Source: Anaerocolumna jejuensis DSM 15929 (GTDB taxonomy: Bacteria; Bacillota; Clostridia; Lachnospirales; Lachnospiraceae). Taken from it: a stretch of 64,000 bases of DNA. Shown here in pieces: positions 9,059 to 17,202 of the stretch. The notes under the pieces were generated by a model, which made no database searches, was not told the DNA's origin, and saw only the letters and a list, made by a program, of their open reading frames with translations. The DNA lies in contig NZ_FRAC01000010.1 in NCBI RefSeq assembly GCF_900142215.1, positions 1 through 64,000 of the forward strand, given 5' to 3'. The position numbers were made by a program, and so were the translations under genes. The stretch's first letter is position 1, and each line of letters opens with the position of its first letter.

Positions 9059-9994
9059 ATGTTTCAATATGCATTTGAAGTACCGGAAAATAAAAAATAT
9101 AGGGTGATTATACATACGGATTGTAAGAATGAAGCAGACGACCAATTTGCATTAGCCCATCATCTAATGACAACTAAATTTAACATAAGAGGTATAATAG
9201 CAGGACATTTTGAGCTGAATCCACAGGAATATGGAAAAGGGAATACCGTTGATGCCAGTTATGATGAGATATCTAAAGTCCTTGGGTTAATGGGATTAGA
9301 ATCGGAATACAAATTGAAAGTATTGCGTGGGTCAAAAGGCCCTATTGCTGATGAGGATACCCAAAGCCCTTCTGAAGGTGCTGACTTTATCATTCAAGAA
9401 GCGATGAAGGAAAGTGAACAACCCTTATTTGCTGTGTTTCAGGGGTGCTTAACTGACCTCGCATCGGCTATTTTAAAGGAACCAGAGATTTGCAGCCGTA
9501 TGACAGCCGTATGGATAGGCGGCGGAAAGTGGCCGGTAGGCGGCTTTGAATTTAATCTTATGCAGGATATCAATGCAGCTAATGTTGTATTTAAATCAAA
9601 GATGCATTTATGGCAAATTCCCATAAATGTTTATAAGCAAATTGCGGTTAGCTTAGCGGAGCTGCAGTACCGGGTTCAGCCCCATGGTGAAATTGGCAAT
9701 TATTTGTTTACACAAATGGTTGAATTCAATAAAAAGCTTGCCGCATATAAGAACTGGCCCCATGGCGAGAGTTGGGGATTAGGCGACCAGGGGACAGTAA
9801 CGGTTTTATTGGAAGAATTGGAACGAATGAATTATGATTGGAAGCCTGCTCCTGTTTTTGCGCAGGATATGCATTATCTGCATGAGCAGAACAATCGTCC
9901 GATACGTGTTTACCATACGTTAGATTCCAGATTTACGATGGAGGATTTCTATGCAAAGCTTGCTTTGAACTTTCCAGCAGATGTTTCTTCATAG
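9059..9994 (+). CDS. Nucleoside hydrolase-like protein (IU-hydrolase/DUF1593 superfamily)
   Basis: This 311-residue cytoplasmic protein has no signal peptide. Near the N-terminus, RVIIHTDCKNEADDQFALAH matches the aspartate-rich calcium-binding motif of the inosine-uridine nucleoside hydrolase fold and of the related DUF1593 (Sde182-like) family. A second motif, WIGGGKWPVGGFEFNLMQDI (about residues 155-175), corresponds to the conserved glycine-rich and asparagine segment near the active site. Family members cleave N-ribosides or related glycosidic bonds. Its place after a sugar importer suggests that it acts on the imported compound. RBS AAAGGAAG lies 6 bases before ATG 9059. The substrate is unknown. 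Confidence 0.75.
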   Translation: MFQYAFEVPENKKYRVIIHTDCKNEADDQFALAHHLMTTKFNIRGIIAGHFELNPQEYGKGNTVDASYDEISKVLGLMGLESEYKLKVLRGSKGPIADEDTQSPSEGADFIIQEAMKESEQPLFAVFQGCLTDLASAILKEPEICSRMTAVWIGGGKWPVGGFEFNLMQDINAANVVFKSKMHLWQIPINVYKQIAVSLAELQYRVQPHGEIGNYLFTQMVEFNKKLAAYKNWPHGESWGLGDQGTVTVLLEELERMNYDWKPAPVFAQDMHYLHEQNNRPIRVYHTLDSRFTMEDFYAKLALNFPADVSS

Positions 9995-10061
9995 AATCCA
10001 GGGAGAAGTACTTACGTATGGTATCAAAGAAATTCATAACAATAAAAAGGAGAGTTTTGAT

Positions 10062-11552
10062 ATGATAAAAACAATGAAGCTGATACCCGTTACAATGGAT
10101 TCCTATCCATTTCAAACAGCTGCAAAAAAATGTAACTTTGACCAAATAGGATACATTGAAGATGAATATTTTATGAGTGGAACTGCAGATATTTACAGCG
10201 AAACAGATGCAGACCATAAGGTAGAGGCTGTTTATAAGAATGCTCCGTATACTACCAGATTGCTTGTCCGACGTCCCAGAAATGTTATTAAATTCAGCGG
10301 AAATGTAGTTATTGAGATACTGAACGCATCTGCTATGATGGATATTGACCGCATGTGGGTAAATTCATGGAAGTATTTTACCAGAAATGGTGATATCTAC
10401 ATAGGAATTACAAGTAAAGGACATGTGGTAGATGCTTTAAAGCGTTTTGATGAAAAAAGGTACGCTGCTATTAATTGGGATAATCCAATGCCTGAAAGAA
10501 AGATTCCCGAGGAGAGTAGTCCTTTTGGCTTTCTGGAACAGTATGAATCAGGACTTTATTGGGATATGCAAACAGATTTAGCAAAGCTTCTTCGATCTAT
10601 TAGTGAATTGAATCCAATAAGGCACTATGGAAAATGCTATCTGTACCTTACAGGCTGGTCGCAATCAGGAAGCTATATGTCCAGAACCATTCATTCATTT
10701 TCTTATCGACAGGAGAATATGGTAGATGGACCATTATTTGATGGGTACCTGGAAGCAGGCGCCGCTTCGGCGCTTGCCCCAACCAATGCTTATGAAATGA
10801 CCCAGGAAGGTTTCTTTGGAAATGGTACAATTCCAAAGGGAGGGGTTATAATGTCAAGAGAACCATATATATGTATCAATACCGAGAGTGAAAACCGAGG
10901 AGCTAACTGGATAGGAGACAGTGATCTTCCGGATTATAAATTCCGGACATACCAGATAGCAGGAACCAGTCATGATTCCTATTATAATATAGTTGAGTAT
11001 TATGAAGGGCATCTTTTTGAAGATGCGAAAAAGGCATCCTGTGAGCTGAAATTTGGCGGATGTGATGGAGAGCCGCTCAATACACCCTATGAATTTGTTT
11101 TCAACGCAGCATTTCGTAATTTGTATAGTTGGGTAAGGGATGGAGTACCTGCGCCACATGCTCCGAAAATAGATGTAGTACCAGCAAAGCCACAGGATTT
11201 TGATGCACTTACCGTTATGTTATCCAGTGGAAAAATGAAATATGAGAACCATAAGGATGCTTTTGGAAATACGACAGGCGGGATACGAATGGCGGCACTT
11301 GATTATCCTGTTGGAGTCTATAAAAGTTATAGTGTGAGAGAAAATAATAGTTATGACGCAATGTTTGGTACATTGTATCCCTTTTCACTTGATAAATTAA
11401 AAGGTCTTTATGGAACACTTTCTCATTATAAGGATTTGGTCAATCAAAGTGCAGAAGAGACAATCGCTTTAGGATTTCTTTTAAAGGAAGATAAGGAAGA
11501 ATATGTTGACAGGACAGTTAGGCTTGCTGAAAAATTAGGGTTGAATGATTAA
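10062..11552 (+). CDS. Alpha/beta hydrolase domain protein (PF20091-like)
   Basis: This 496-residue protein starts at ATG 10062 behind AAAAAGGAGAG. There is no signal peptide. The N-terminal part has TRLLVRRPRNVIKFSGNVVI, typical of the large 'alpha/beta hydrolase domain' family. The nucleophile elbow is GWSQSG at about residue 198, giving a serine hydrolase; a late histidine in GTSHDSYY (about residue 315) could complete the triad. Most relatives are uncharacterised esterase-like enzymes, many of them secreted; a cytoplasmic version after an importer suggests de-esterification of the transported compound. It is the last gene of the cluster, with a hairpin terminator 50 bases later. Confidence 0.78.
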   Translation: MIKTMKLIPVTMDSYPFQTAAKKCNFDQIGYIEDEYFMSGTADIYSETDADHKVEAVYKNAPYTTRLLVRRPRNVIKFSGNVVIEILNASAMMDIDRMWVNSWKYFTRNGDIYIGITSKGHVVDALKRFDEKRYAAINWDNPMPERKIPEESSPFGFLEQYESGLYWDMQTDLAKLLRSISELNPIRHYGKCYLYLTGWSQSGSYMSRTIHSFSYRQENMVDGPLFDGYLEAGAASALAPTNAYEMTQEGFFGNGTIPKGGVIMSREPYICINTESENRGANWIGDSDLPDYKFRTYQIAGTSHDSYYNIVEYYEGHLFEDAKKASCELKFGGCDGEPLNTPYEFVFNAAFRNLYSWVRDGVPAPHAPKIDVVPAKPQDFDALTVMLSSGKMKYENHKDAFGNTTGGIRMAALDYPVGVYKSYSVRENNSYDAMFGTLYPFSLDKLKGLYGTLSHYKDLVNQSAEETIALGFLLKEDKEEYVDRTVRLAEKLGLND

Positions 11553-11602
11553 AAGCCTCCAATTTAAAAAGTATTAGGACCATATTGCAAATTAATTACG
11601 AT

Positions 11603-11635
11603 AGGAGTCTGTAAATGCAGACTCCTTAATTATTT
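11603..11635 (+). terminator. Terminator of the sugar-uptake cluster
   Basis: AGGAGTCTG pairs with CAGACTCCT over a 6-base loop and is followed by TAATTATTT. It lies 50 bases after the alpha/beta hydrolase stop. Confidence 0.75.
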
Positions 11636-11735
11636 ACAGCTCCATATGAATTGCCGCTCCCATAGCGTTTCTGTGAAATCTTCAACGAGTTATAGGGAAT
11701 ACCAGCCAGATAAAAAATTAAAACTATCGTATAAG

Positions 11736-11764
11736 TTGCGTATAAACAAATTCTATGTTAAAAT
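11736..11764 (+). promoter_or_regulatory. Promoter of the candidate structured RNA
   Basis: TTGCGT and TAAAAT are separated by 17 bases. No gene start with a ribosome site follows for about 380 bases, which points to a non-coding transcript or a very long leader. Confidence 0.5.
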
Positions 11765-11769
11765 AGTCC

Positions 11770-11901
11770 TTGTGCCATAAATCGTGCAAAGTCCTGAAAA
11801 CCTTGGAGTATGTAGGTTTCAGAAAAAATATAACCCCCATGACGCCATTGCCATGAGGAAAAAAAGTAAGCCTGCTACGCCTTTGCAGCAGACTTACTTT
11901 T
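11770..11901 (+). ncRNA. Candidate small RNA ending in a strong hairpin
   Basis: Downstream of a sigma-A-like promoter, about 130 bases lack an open frame with a ribosome site and fold into three hairpins: 11794-11822 (CTGAAAACC with GGTTTCAG), 11835-11858 (CCCCATG with CATGAGG) and 11862-11901 (AAAAGTAAG-C-CTGCT with AGCAG-A-CTTACTTTT). The last has 14 paired bases, one mismatch and four T at its 3' arm, so it can act as an intrinsic terminator. I could not match it to 6S RNA, SRP RNA or a known riboswitch by eye. It could also be the first part of a longer leader for the SEC-C gene. Confidence 0.4.
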
Positions 11902-11941
11902 AAAAAAGGGGAGGATAAGTATTTAACTTTTCTTTGGTATT

Positions 11942-12044
11942 GGCTGGGCAGAGAACTGCTCAGTCGGTCATCCTTTTGCTGGAGGGGGGATCCAGCGGTT
12001 CAGATGGCACCGGTTAATCTAATTCATTTATGAAGTAGATTAAC
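11942..12044 (+). ncRNA. Three further hairpins, possible leader of the SEC-C gene
   Basis: Three consecutive stems occur: 11942-11965 (GGCTGGGCAG, loop AGAA, CTGCTCAGTC; all ten positions pair with two wobbles), 11978-11996 (GCTGGA with TCCAGC around a G-rich loop) and 12013-12044 (GTTAATCTA with TAGATTAAC). They lie in the 590-base gap between 11552 and 12143, which otherwise holds only AT-rich sequence. They could extend the candidate RNA upstream or form a regulatory leader of the next gene. No known riboswitch consensus is recognised. Confidence 0.35.
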
Positions 12045-12142
12045 TATAGTATGATGCAGTATTTCTAAGATTATACATAAATAAAAAATATTATGTAAAA
12101 AATCTATAGAGAATCAAAAGATGATTAAAGGAAGGTAGAACA

Positions 12143-12646
12143 ATGAGTTTATTAACAGAGTGGAGGGACTTTGCCTATGCCCTTGACACAAACAAAAAAG
12201 AAGGCCAGCTTTTTTGGGCTAATTATTTTAATGTGGAACAGGGAATATACGAAAAAATCCTTGCAGAACCTGAGATAGTTGTAGAGGGAACAGTGGCTGA
12301 GCTTGCCGAAAAATACGGTACTACCCTATCCCTTATGACAGGCTTTTTGGATGGCATCAATGAAAGCCTTGTTAAGGAAAATCCCATTGAAGAAATGGAA
12401 GAAACAACTGTAGTTAACCTTGGATATGATAAAGAGAAGCTGTACTGCAATATGATTGAAGCAAAGGCAGAATGGCTTTACGAACTTCCTGTATGGGATA
12501 GTTTATTATCCCCGGAAAGAAGAAAAGAACTCTACCAGGAGCAGAAAAGGTCCAAGACAGTTGTAAAAGATAAAAAAATTGGAAGAAATGATCCATGTCC
12601 CTGCGGCAGCGGTAAGAAATATAAATTCTGCTGCGGAAAAGCTTGA
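12143..12646 (+). CDS. SEC-C zinc-motif protein
   Basis: This is a 167-residue soluble protein with ribosome site AAAGGAAGG. The C-terminus carries a complete SEC-C motif, with GRNDPCPCGSGKKYKFCC at residues about 147-165; its CxC and CC cysteines bind zinc. In SecA this motif contacts SecB and the ribosome, while in stand-alone proteins it is a generic zinc-binding tail. Residues 1-130 are mostly helical and acidic and resemble uncharacterised Firmicute proteins that carry the same tail. No enzymatic motif is visible. It stands alone between a candidate RNA and a convergent WD40 gene. Confidence 0.85.
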   Translation: MSLLTEWRDFAYALDTNKKEGQLFWANYFNVEQGIYEKILAEPEIVVEGTVAELAEKYGTTLSLMTGFLDGINESLVKENPIEEMEETTVVNLGYDKEKLYCNMIEAKAEWLYELPVWDSLLSPERRKELYQEQKRSKTVVKDKKIGRNDPCPCGSGKKYKFCCGKA

Positions 12647-12694
12647 TTTAATTAATAAATAAATACTCTTATAGGGTGAAAATGTCCCCGTTTT

Positions 12695-12727
12695 GTCCAC
12701 GCATGTTCCTGTGCGTGGACATTATTA
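12695..12727. terminator. Hairpin between convergent genes
   Basis: GTCCACGCA pairs with TGCGTGGAC over an 8-base loop, followed by ATTATTATTA on the plus strand and preceded by a TTTT on it (AAAA on the minus strand). It sits between the SEC-C gene and the end of the WD40 gene and may serve both. Confidence 0.55.
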
Positions 12728-12806
12728 TTATGGGAATTTTATTTACAAAAATGATAAGTGCTTCAAAAGATGACATAGTGAAAAAGAATTGTCCATGCGT
12801 TAATTT

Positions 12807-15287
12807 TTATAAGATCCCTTCAATGTTATACCCATACAAGAAGCCGTCATCTCCCCCTATCAGCAGTTTATTATTTTCAATTCGAACAGAGCGAATTATT
12901 ACTTTTGTAGTTATAACAAATATTATTTCAAATTTTAATGTATCAAAAATTCCTAACATTTTATTATCTGACCATATGATATATCTTCCTTGTTGATGGG
13001 ATTCTTCAAATACCACCTTATTTCCTTGAATTTTAACAGATTTTAAAATCTTACCGCTTTTAGGATCAATTTCGACTATCCTATCTTCATCATATAGCAT
13101 TGCTATAAGTAATCCATTCTTCTGCCAGGCTAAATATACTATACAATTTTCTTTCGACAGTTTAATTTTCTTTACTCTTTTTTTGGTTTCTGCATCACAA
13201 ATAATGATTTGTCCATTGTTGAAACCCGCAGCAAAAAGTTTGCTATCAGCGGACCAGGCTGAAGTTCTTGGATACGTTAATCGAAATATTCTTAAATTAA
13301 ATAAGTTCAATTTAAATTTCTTTAGTTTATCTTGTATTTTTTCCCATTTCTCATGTAACTTAATCAGTGATGATAATGATAAACACCAAAATAAACCTAT
13401 TGGTTCCTCTTTTTCCAGATCAATTAGAACAATGGGTGAACTAACTGGTTTCCAAGGATTTTGAAATGGCATTCCATCGTGATCAAAACTTTGAGGATAA
13501 GTATGGGCTAACGCATATCTTTGATCAGGTGAAATAGAGAACTTATTGGCATAGGAGTAATTTTCATCAAAAACACGAACTTCCTTATTGTTTAGGTTAA
13601 AGTAATAAGGCTGATAGCATTGAGTACCAAAGATAATTCCATTTTTAGTTCCTACCACAATATCAGGATGGAATATAGCATTAGGAAGTTCTATTTCGAT
13701 TCTATCCAATGGATTAAATGGTGACTGCATCTCCACTATTTTTTGATGCATACAGAGTACTTGACTGCTACGGTTATGTAATTTAGCAATGCGTACCGCA
13801 CCGGACAAGGCATCCTTAAAACCTTCTATTTTACCTGTCAGTATTCCGGACTTTAAATCCCAAATTCCGGCTTCCGAAACAAACCCTCCGCTTACTGCAA
13901 CACCTGAGTCGTCCTCCTTATCTTTATAGAAAACTTCAAAAGAATGCATGTCGGCACCTATACCGTAACTGTATTCTCCCTCTAACATTTCCTTCCAGTC
14001 CCAAATCGTAATATAACCGTTATCATCGCTGCTTATCATAAACTGTTCATCATCTGAAATAACAGCCTTTCTTATTTCTCTTCCTTCCGGATTCCTATAT
14101 TCTTTTATCAGTTCACCTGTCTCTAAGTGGTAAATTTTTATCAGTTTTGAAAAAGTTATTAAAAGAGAATCCTTTATGATAGAACAATTGATATTATTTG
14201 TATCATAAGCGAAAGTTCGAAGAATATCCCAATTTTTGCAATCCCACTCAATTACTTCATATAAAGAAGTATATAATTTATTACCCGATGCCCAATTCGC
14301 ACAATGGGGACTGCTTCTATGTCCAATGCAATTATCAGCTTCTAATGTAATAGATATAGTCTCGCCAGGCATATCAAGATAAACATTTTTTCCGCCTTCA
14401 TTCACCAGGTGTTTTATGGTGAAGTGTTCAATATCCCATTCTATCAGCTGATTATTCAAAGCGACAGAAAATAAGCTTTTTTTATCCGGAGAAATTGACA
14501 TAGCGTCTATCCAGTCGCTATGTCCTTCTAAAAAAGTTATATTTTGTAATGTGTTTATATCCCAAACACCAATGCGCTTATCTCTGGAAGCAGAAAACAG
14601 CAAATTGTCCCGAAAAATTACGTTGCTGACATAATCAGTATGTCCTGAAAATTCAGTTATCATTTCAAATGTTTCGCTGTCCCATAGTCTAACCGTATTA
14701 TCATCTCCGCAGCTTGCAATCCATTTCTTCTCAGTATGATAGGCCAGATTATTCACGGGATAACCCTCATGTGCTTTCATTTCTCTTACTAGCCTAAGTG
14801 AAAAGTTTTTCCATTCTGTTGGTTGAAATGCCCATACTTTTAACTTACCGTCTTCTGAAGATGTAGCAAATCTATTTTCTCCAATATATATTAGTCCTTT
14901 AGCAAAATCATCATGCCCTTTTCGAATATAATATGAATTAAATTCCTTTGGAAAACTCCATAATAATTCAATTGGTTTACTCATACTTTCCTTTTTTAAT
15001 TCTTCAAACCAATCGATGATTTCAGGGTATTTTAAAAGTGAGCTATGGTAAAGTGCATTAATTAAGGTCTGTGGATAATTTGACAATGCATTATAATTTT
15101 CCGCCAGAAACGCTTCAAAATCTGTAAGGTAATCTGGAATATCCACATTTATTTCTGCTTCATCCTCTTCACTCTGTTCGGCATAGAGTTCATCATACAT
15201 TTCATACATTTCGTAAATCTGGTCTTGAATGAAATCATAAAGTCCGCCTATTCCATTTTCTTTGTAACAGTTTGATATTGTTTTCAT
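12807..15287 (-). CDS. WD40-repeat protein
   Basis: This 826-residue cytoplasmic protein starts at ATG 15287 behind CGGGGGA. Residues 1-120 are a helical, very acidic region (EQSEEDEAEINVDIP). From about residue 125 onward the protein is built of beta-propeller blades: GHDDFAKGLIYI..DGKLKVWAF, HEGYPVNNLAYH..DNTVRLWD, GHTDYVSNVIF..DKRIGVWD, GHSDWIDAMSI..NNQLIEWD, then more degenerate blades to the C-terminus (WKKNG-type and DGFLYGYN). This is enough for two propellers. Bacterial WD40 proteins act as scaffolds, often with kinases or caspases, but no such domain is fused or adjacent here. Partner and role unknown. Confidence 0.87.
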   Translation of the reverse strand: MKTISNCYKENGIGGLYDFIQDQIYEMYEMYDELYAEQSEEDEAEINVDIPDYLTDFEAFLAENYNALSNYPQTLINALYHSSLLKYPEIIDWFEELKKESMSKPIELLWSFPKEFNSYYIRKGHDDFAKGLIYIGENRFATSSEDGKLKVWAFQPTEWKNFSLRLVREMKAHEGYPVNNLAYHTEKKWIASCGDDNTVRLWDSETFEMITEFSGHTDYVSNVIFRDNLLFSASRDKRIGVWDINTLQNITFLEGHSDWIDAMSISPDKKSLFSVALNNQLIEWDIEHFTIKHLVNEGGKNVYLDMPGETISITLEADNCIGHRSSPHCANWASGNKLYTSLYEVIEWDCKNWDILRTFAYDTNNINCSIIKDSLLITFSKLIKIYHLETGELIKEYRNPEGREIRKAVISDDEQFMISSDDNGYITIWDWKEMLEGEYSYGIGADMHSFEVFYKDKEDDSGVAVSGGFVSEAGIWDLKSGILTGKIEGFKDALSGAVRIAKLHNRSSQVLCMHQKIVEMQSPFNPLDRIEIELPNAIFHPDIVVGTKNGIIFGTQCYQPYYFNLNNKEVRVFDENYSYANKFSISPDQRYALAHTYPQSFDHDGMPFQNPWKPVSSPIVLIDLEKEEPIGLFWCLSLSSLIKLHEKWEKIQDKLKKFKLNLFNLRIFRLTYPRTSAWSADSKLFAAGFNNGQIIICDAETKKRVKKIKLSKENCIVYLAWQKNGLLIAMLYDEDRIVEIDPKSGKILKSVKIQGNKVVFEESHQQGRYIIWSDNKMLGIFDTLKFEIIFVITTKVIIRSVRIENNKLLIGGDDGFLYGYNIEGIL

Positions 15288-15568
15288 ACTTGTCCCCCGG
15301 TATTAACCCTTGTGATAATTATACTACTAATTATAGATTTCATAGATTTTCGATTCTATTATAATTCAACATTTTACCAAAATATATTGCGGCAGCCCAC
15401 TCTCAATTTCATATTTTGTAAGCTTTATTGTAGCATGTTTCGTTCCTATAGTCCATTTTTATCCTTTTTAAAACGCCTTCGTTAACTGTTTCACAGTTAC
15501 AGTCCGCGTAATTATCAATGGCATTTTTTGAGCTGTTTCTTTCTGTGTATCTTTAAAATACCAGGATA

Positions 15569-15597
15569 TTGATACCTGGCACGCTATAGCCTATAAT
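15569..15597 (+). promoter_or_regulatory. Promoter of the GNAT acetyltransferase gene
   Basis: TTGATA and TATAAT are separated by exactly 17 bases, 45 bases before ATG 15642. In the rest of the 354-base gap 15288-15641 I see nothing beyond AT-rich sequence and the divergent leader of the WD40 gene. Confidence 0.7.
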
Positions 15598-15641
15598 AAA
15601 GGTAAGTTTATAGCAAATCATAATGGAAAGGAAGTGGTGAA

Positions 15642-16148
15642 ATGTACTTTTTAAAATCAGAGAGAATTGGCTTTTCGAAATGGACAGAAAAGGATATTGA
15701 GCTGGCAAGGTCCTTATGGGGAGAGAAGAATGTAACAAGGTACCTATGTGCATCAGGTACCTTTACGGAGGAAGAGATTAAGACGAGATTAGGTCTGGAA
15801 ATCGAAAATCAAAAGAAATTTGGCGTCCAATACTGGCCTGTATTCGAATTGGCAACAGGAGATTTTATTGGCTGCTGCGGCTTGCGTCCTTATAAACTGG
15901 AAGAAGGAATATTTGAAATTGGATTTCATTTAAAGGAAAGATTTTGGGGAAAAGGCTTTGCCAACGAGGGGGCTAAAGCTGTTATCCAATATGCTTTTGA
16001 GCAGTTACAGGCAACGGATATTTTTGCAGGGCATAACCCTCACAATGTAAATTCAGGGAAAGCCTTGGAGCGCCTTGGATTTCATTACATATCCGACGAA
16101 TTTTATCCGCCCACCGGACTTTATCATCCGTCCTATAAATATAAATAG
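15642..16148 (+). CDS. GNAT N-acetyltransferase (RimJ/RimL type)
   Basis: This 168-residue enzyme is predicted to transfer an acetyl group from acetyl-CoA to an amine, either a protein N-terminus or a small molecule. The N-terminus SERIGFSKWTEKDIE is the usual opening of the RimJ/RimL branch. The acetyl-CoA pyrophosphate loop is visible in LKERFWGKGFANEGAKAVIQ at about residues 103-122, and the conserved tail HNPHNVNSGKALERLGFHYI follows. It is full length for the family. It stands alone with its own promoter and GGAAGTGG ribosome site. The substrate cannot be inferred. Confidence 0.88.
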   Translation: MYFLKSERIGFSKWTEKDIELARSLWGEKNVTRYLCASGTFTEEEIKTRLGLEIENQKKFGVQYWPVFELATGDFIGCCGLRPYKLEEGIFEIGFHLKERFWGKGFANEGAKAVIQYAFEQLQATDIFAGHNPHNVNSGKALERLGFHYISDEFYPPTGLYHPSYKYK

Positions 16149-16289
16149 TACCTATGACTGCTCAGTCTATACGGTCTGTAAAATCTTCTCCCTGGCAGCT
16201 TAAGATGCCGCACAATCCAATGAAGAAGGATAACCACTACTGTCAGATAAATATTATAGTTATAGTAAATGTGGGTAAATTTACATAAC

Positions 16290-16318
16290 TTGAAAATTAA
16301 TGGACCAGGAAGTATAAT
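16290..16318 (+). promoter_or_regulatory. Promoter of the LytTR two-component operon
   Basis: TTGAAA and TATAAT are 17 bases apart, leaving a leader of about 150 bases before ATG 16474. The rest of the 325-base gap from 16149 shows no other clear signal. Confidence 0.6.
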
Positions 16319-16473
16319 AAGGAAAAAGTATTGAGCGTGATACATATGAAATGAGCCTGTGTAACTGAAGCTGGGCGTAGTCGGAGACTGAGGTAAGGTT
16401 AATCAATCCTTTACCGGGCCGGCAGAGGTCACAGTGGTGTACGGATATTTGTCTGCGAAGGAGAGGTGGCGGT

Positions 16474-17202
16474 ATGCCAGTGAAAATTGCGATTTGCGAC
16501 GATGCGGCAGAGGATATTGAACAATTGTCAAATGCCCTCTCGGCCTATGATAATTCATTTGAAATAACCTCCTTTACCAGGGGGGAAAGGCTGATGGATG
16601 AATTAAGGGATGGCAGCTTCACGGCCGACCTTCTGTTTCTGGACATCTATATGCCGGGAATTGATGGTATTCAGACAGCTCAGGAGATACGTGGAATACA
16701 GAAGGAACTTAAAATTATATTTCTTTCGTCAAGCAAGGAGCATTACCAGCAGGCATACGAGGTATTTGCTTTCAATTATATTGTCAAACCATTTGACAGG
16801 GAGCGCCTTTACGCTGTACTGAGCCGCGCCCTGAATGAGCTTCGGAAGGAGAGCGGATATAAGCTTGGCATTCGGTACAAAGGTACTGTATATCATAGGG
16901 ACTGCCGTGATATTTTGTATATCGAAAGCAGGGATAAACTTCTTCTGTTCCATCTGGCAGACGAAACTGTTCTCCAGTGCTATGGAAAACTGGATGAAAT
17001 CCTGGGAGAGCTGCCGGAGAAATTCTTTTTCCGATGCCATCAGAGCTTTCTTGTAAACCTGTCTTATGTAACGGAGGTTGGAGATGCTTACTTTCGCGTC
17101 GGTCAGACGGTAATCAGCATATCGAGAAAATACGGGAAGGCAGCAAAGGAACGGTATTATGCCTGCCTGTTTTCCCATATGGGCGGAGGACAGCTGCAAT
17201 GA
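16474..17202 (+). CDS. LytTR-family response regulator
   Basis: This 242-residue regulator starts at ATG 16474 behind GGAGAGG. Residues 1-120 are a receiver with acidic residues ICDD and the phosphoacceptor aspartate in LLFLDIYMPGIDG (about residue 55). Residues about 130-235 form a LytTR DNA-binding domain with YIESRDKLLLFH, FFRCHQSFLVNLSYV and ISRKY. Relatives such as AgrA, LytR and VirR bind pairs of 9-bp direct repeats and control surface or secreted factors. The stop codon overlaps the kinase ATG by four bases. The large surface-protein gene 19401 is the obvious candidate target. Confidence 0.93.
   Translation: MPVKIAICDDAAEDIEQLSNALSAYDNSFEITSFTRGERLMDELRDGSFTADLLFLDIYMPGIDGIQTAQEIRGIQKELKIIFLSSSKEHYQQAYEVFAFNYIVKPFDRERLYAVLSRALNELRKESGYKLGIRYKGTVYHRDCRDILYIESRDKLLLFHLADETVLQCYGKLDEILGELPEKFFFRCHQSFLVNLSYVTEVGDAYFRVGQTVISISRKYGKAAKERYYACLFSHMGGGQLQ

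Noticed and set aside
12000..12020. GATGGCACCGG resembles part of a T-box antiterminator
   Set aside because: The full 14-base T-box is not met, no specifier stem or terminator competitor is visible, and the downstream gene is not an aminoacyl-tRNA synthetase or amino-acid gene.
12676..12996. Plus-strand frame of 106 codons after the SEC-C gene
   Set aside because: It overlaps a terminator-like hairpin and the end of the WD40 gene, and its composition is AT-driven.
16729..17199. Minus-strand frame of 156 codons opposite the LytTR regulator
   Set aside because: The plus strand encodes an unmistakable receiver plus LytTR protein; the minus frame has no recognisable features.
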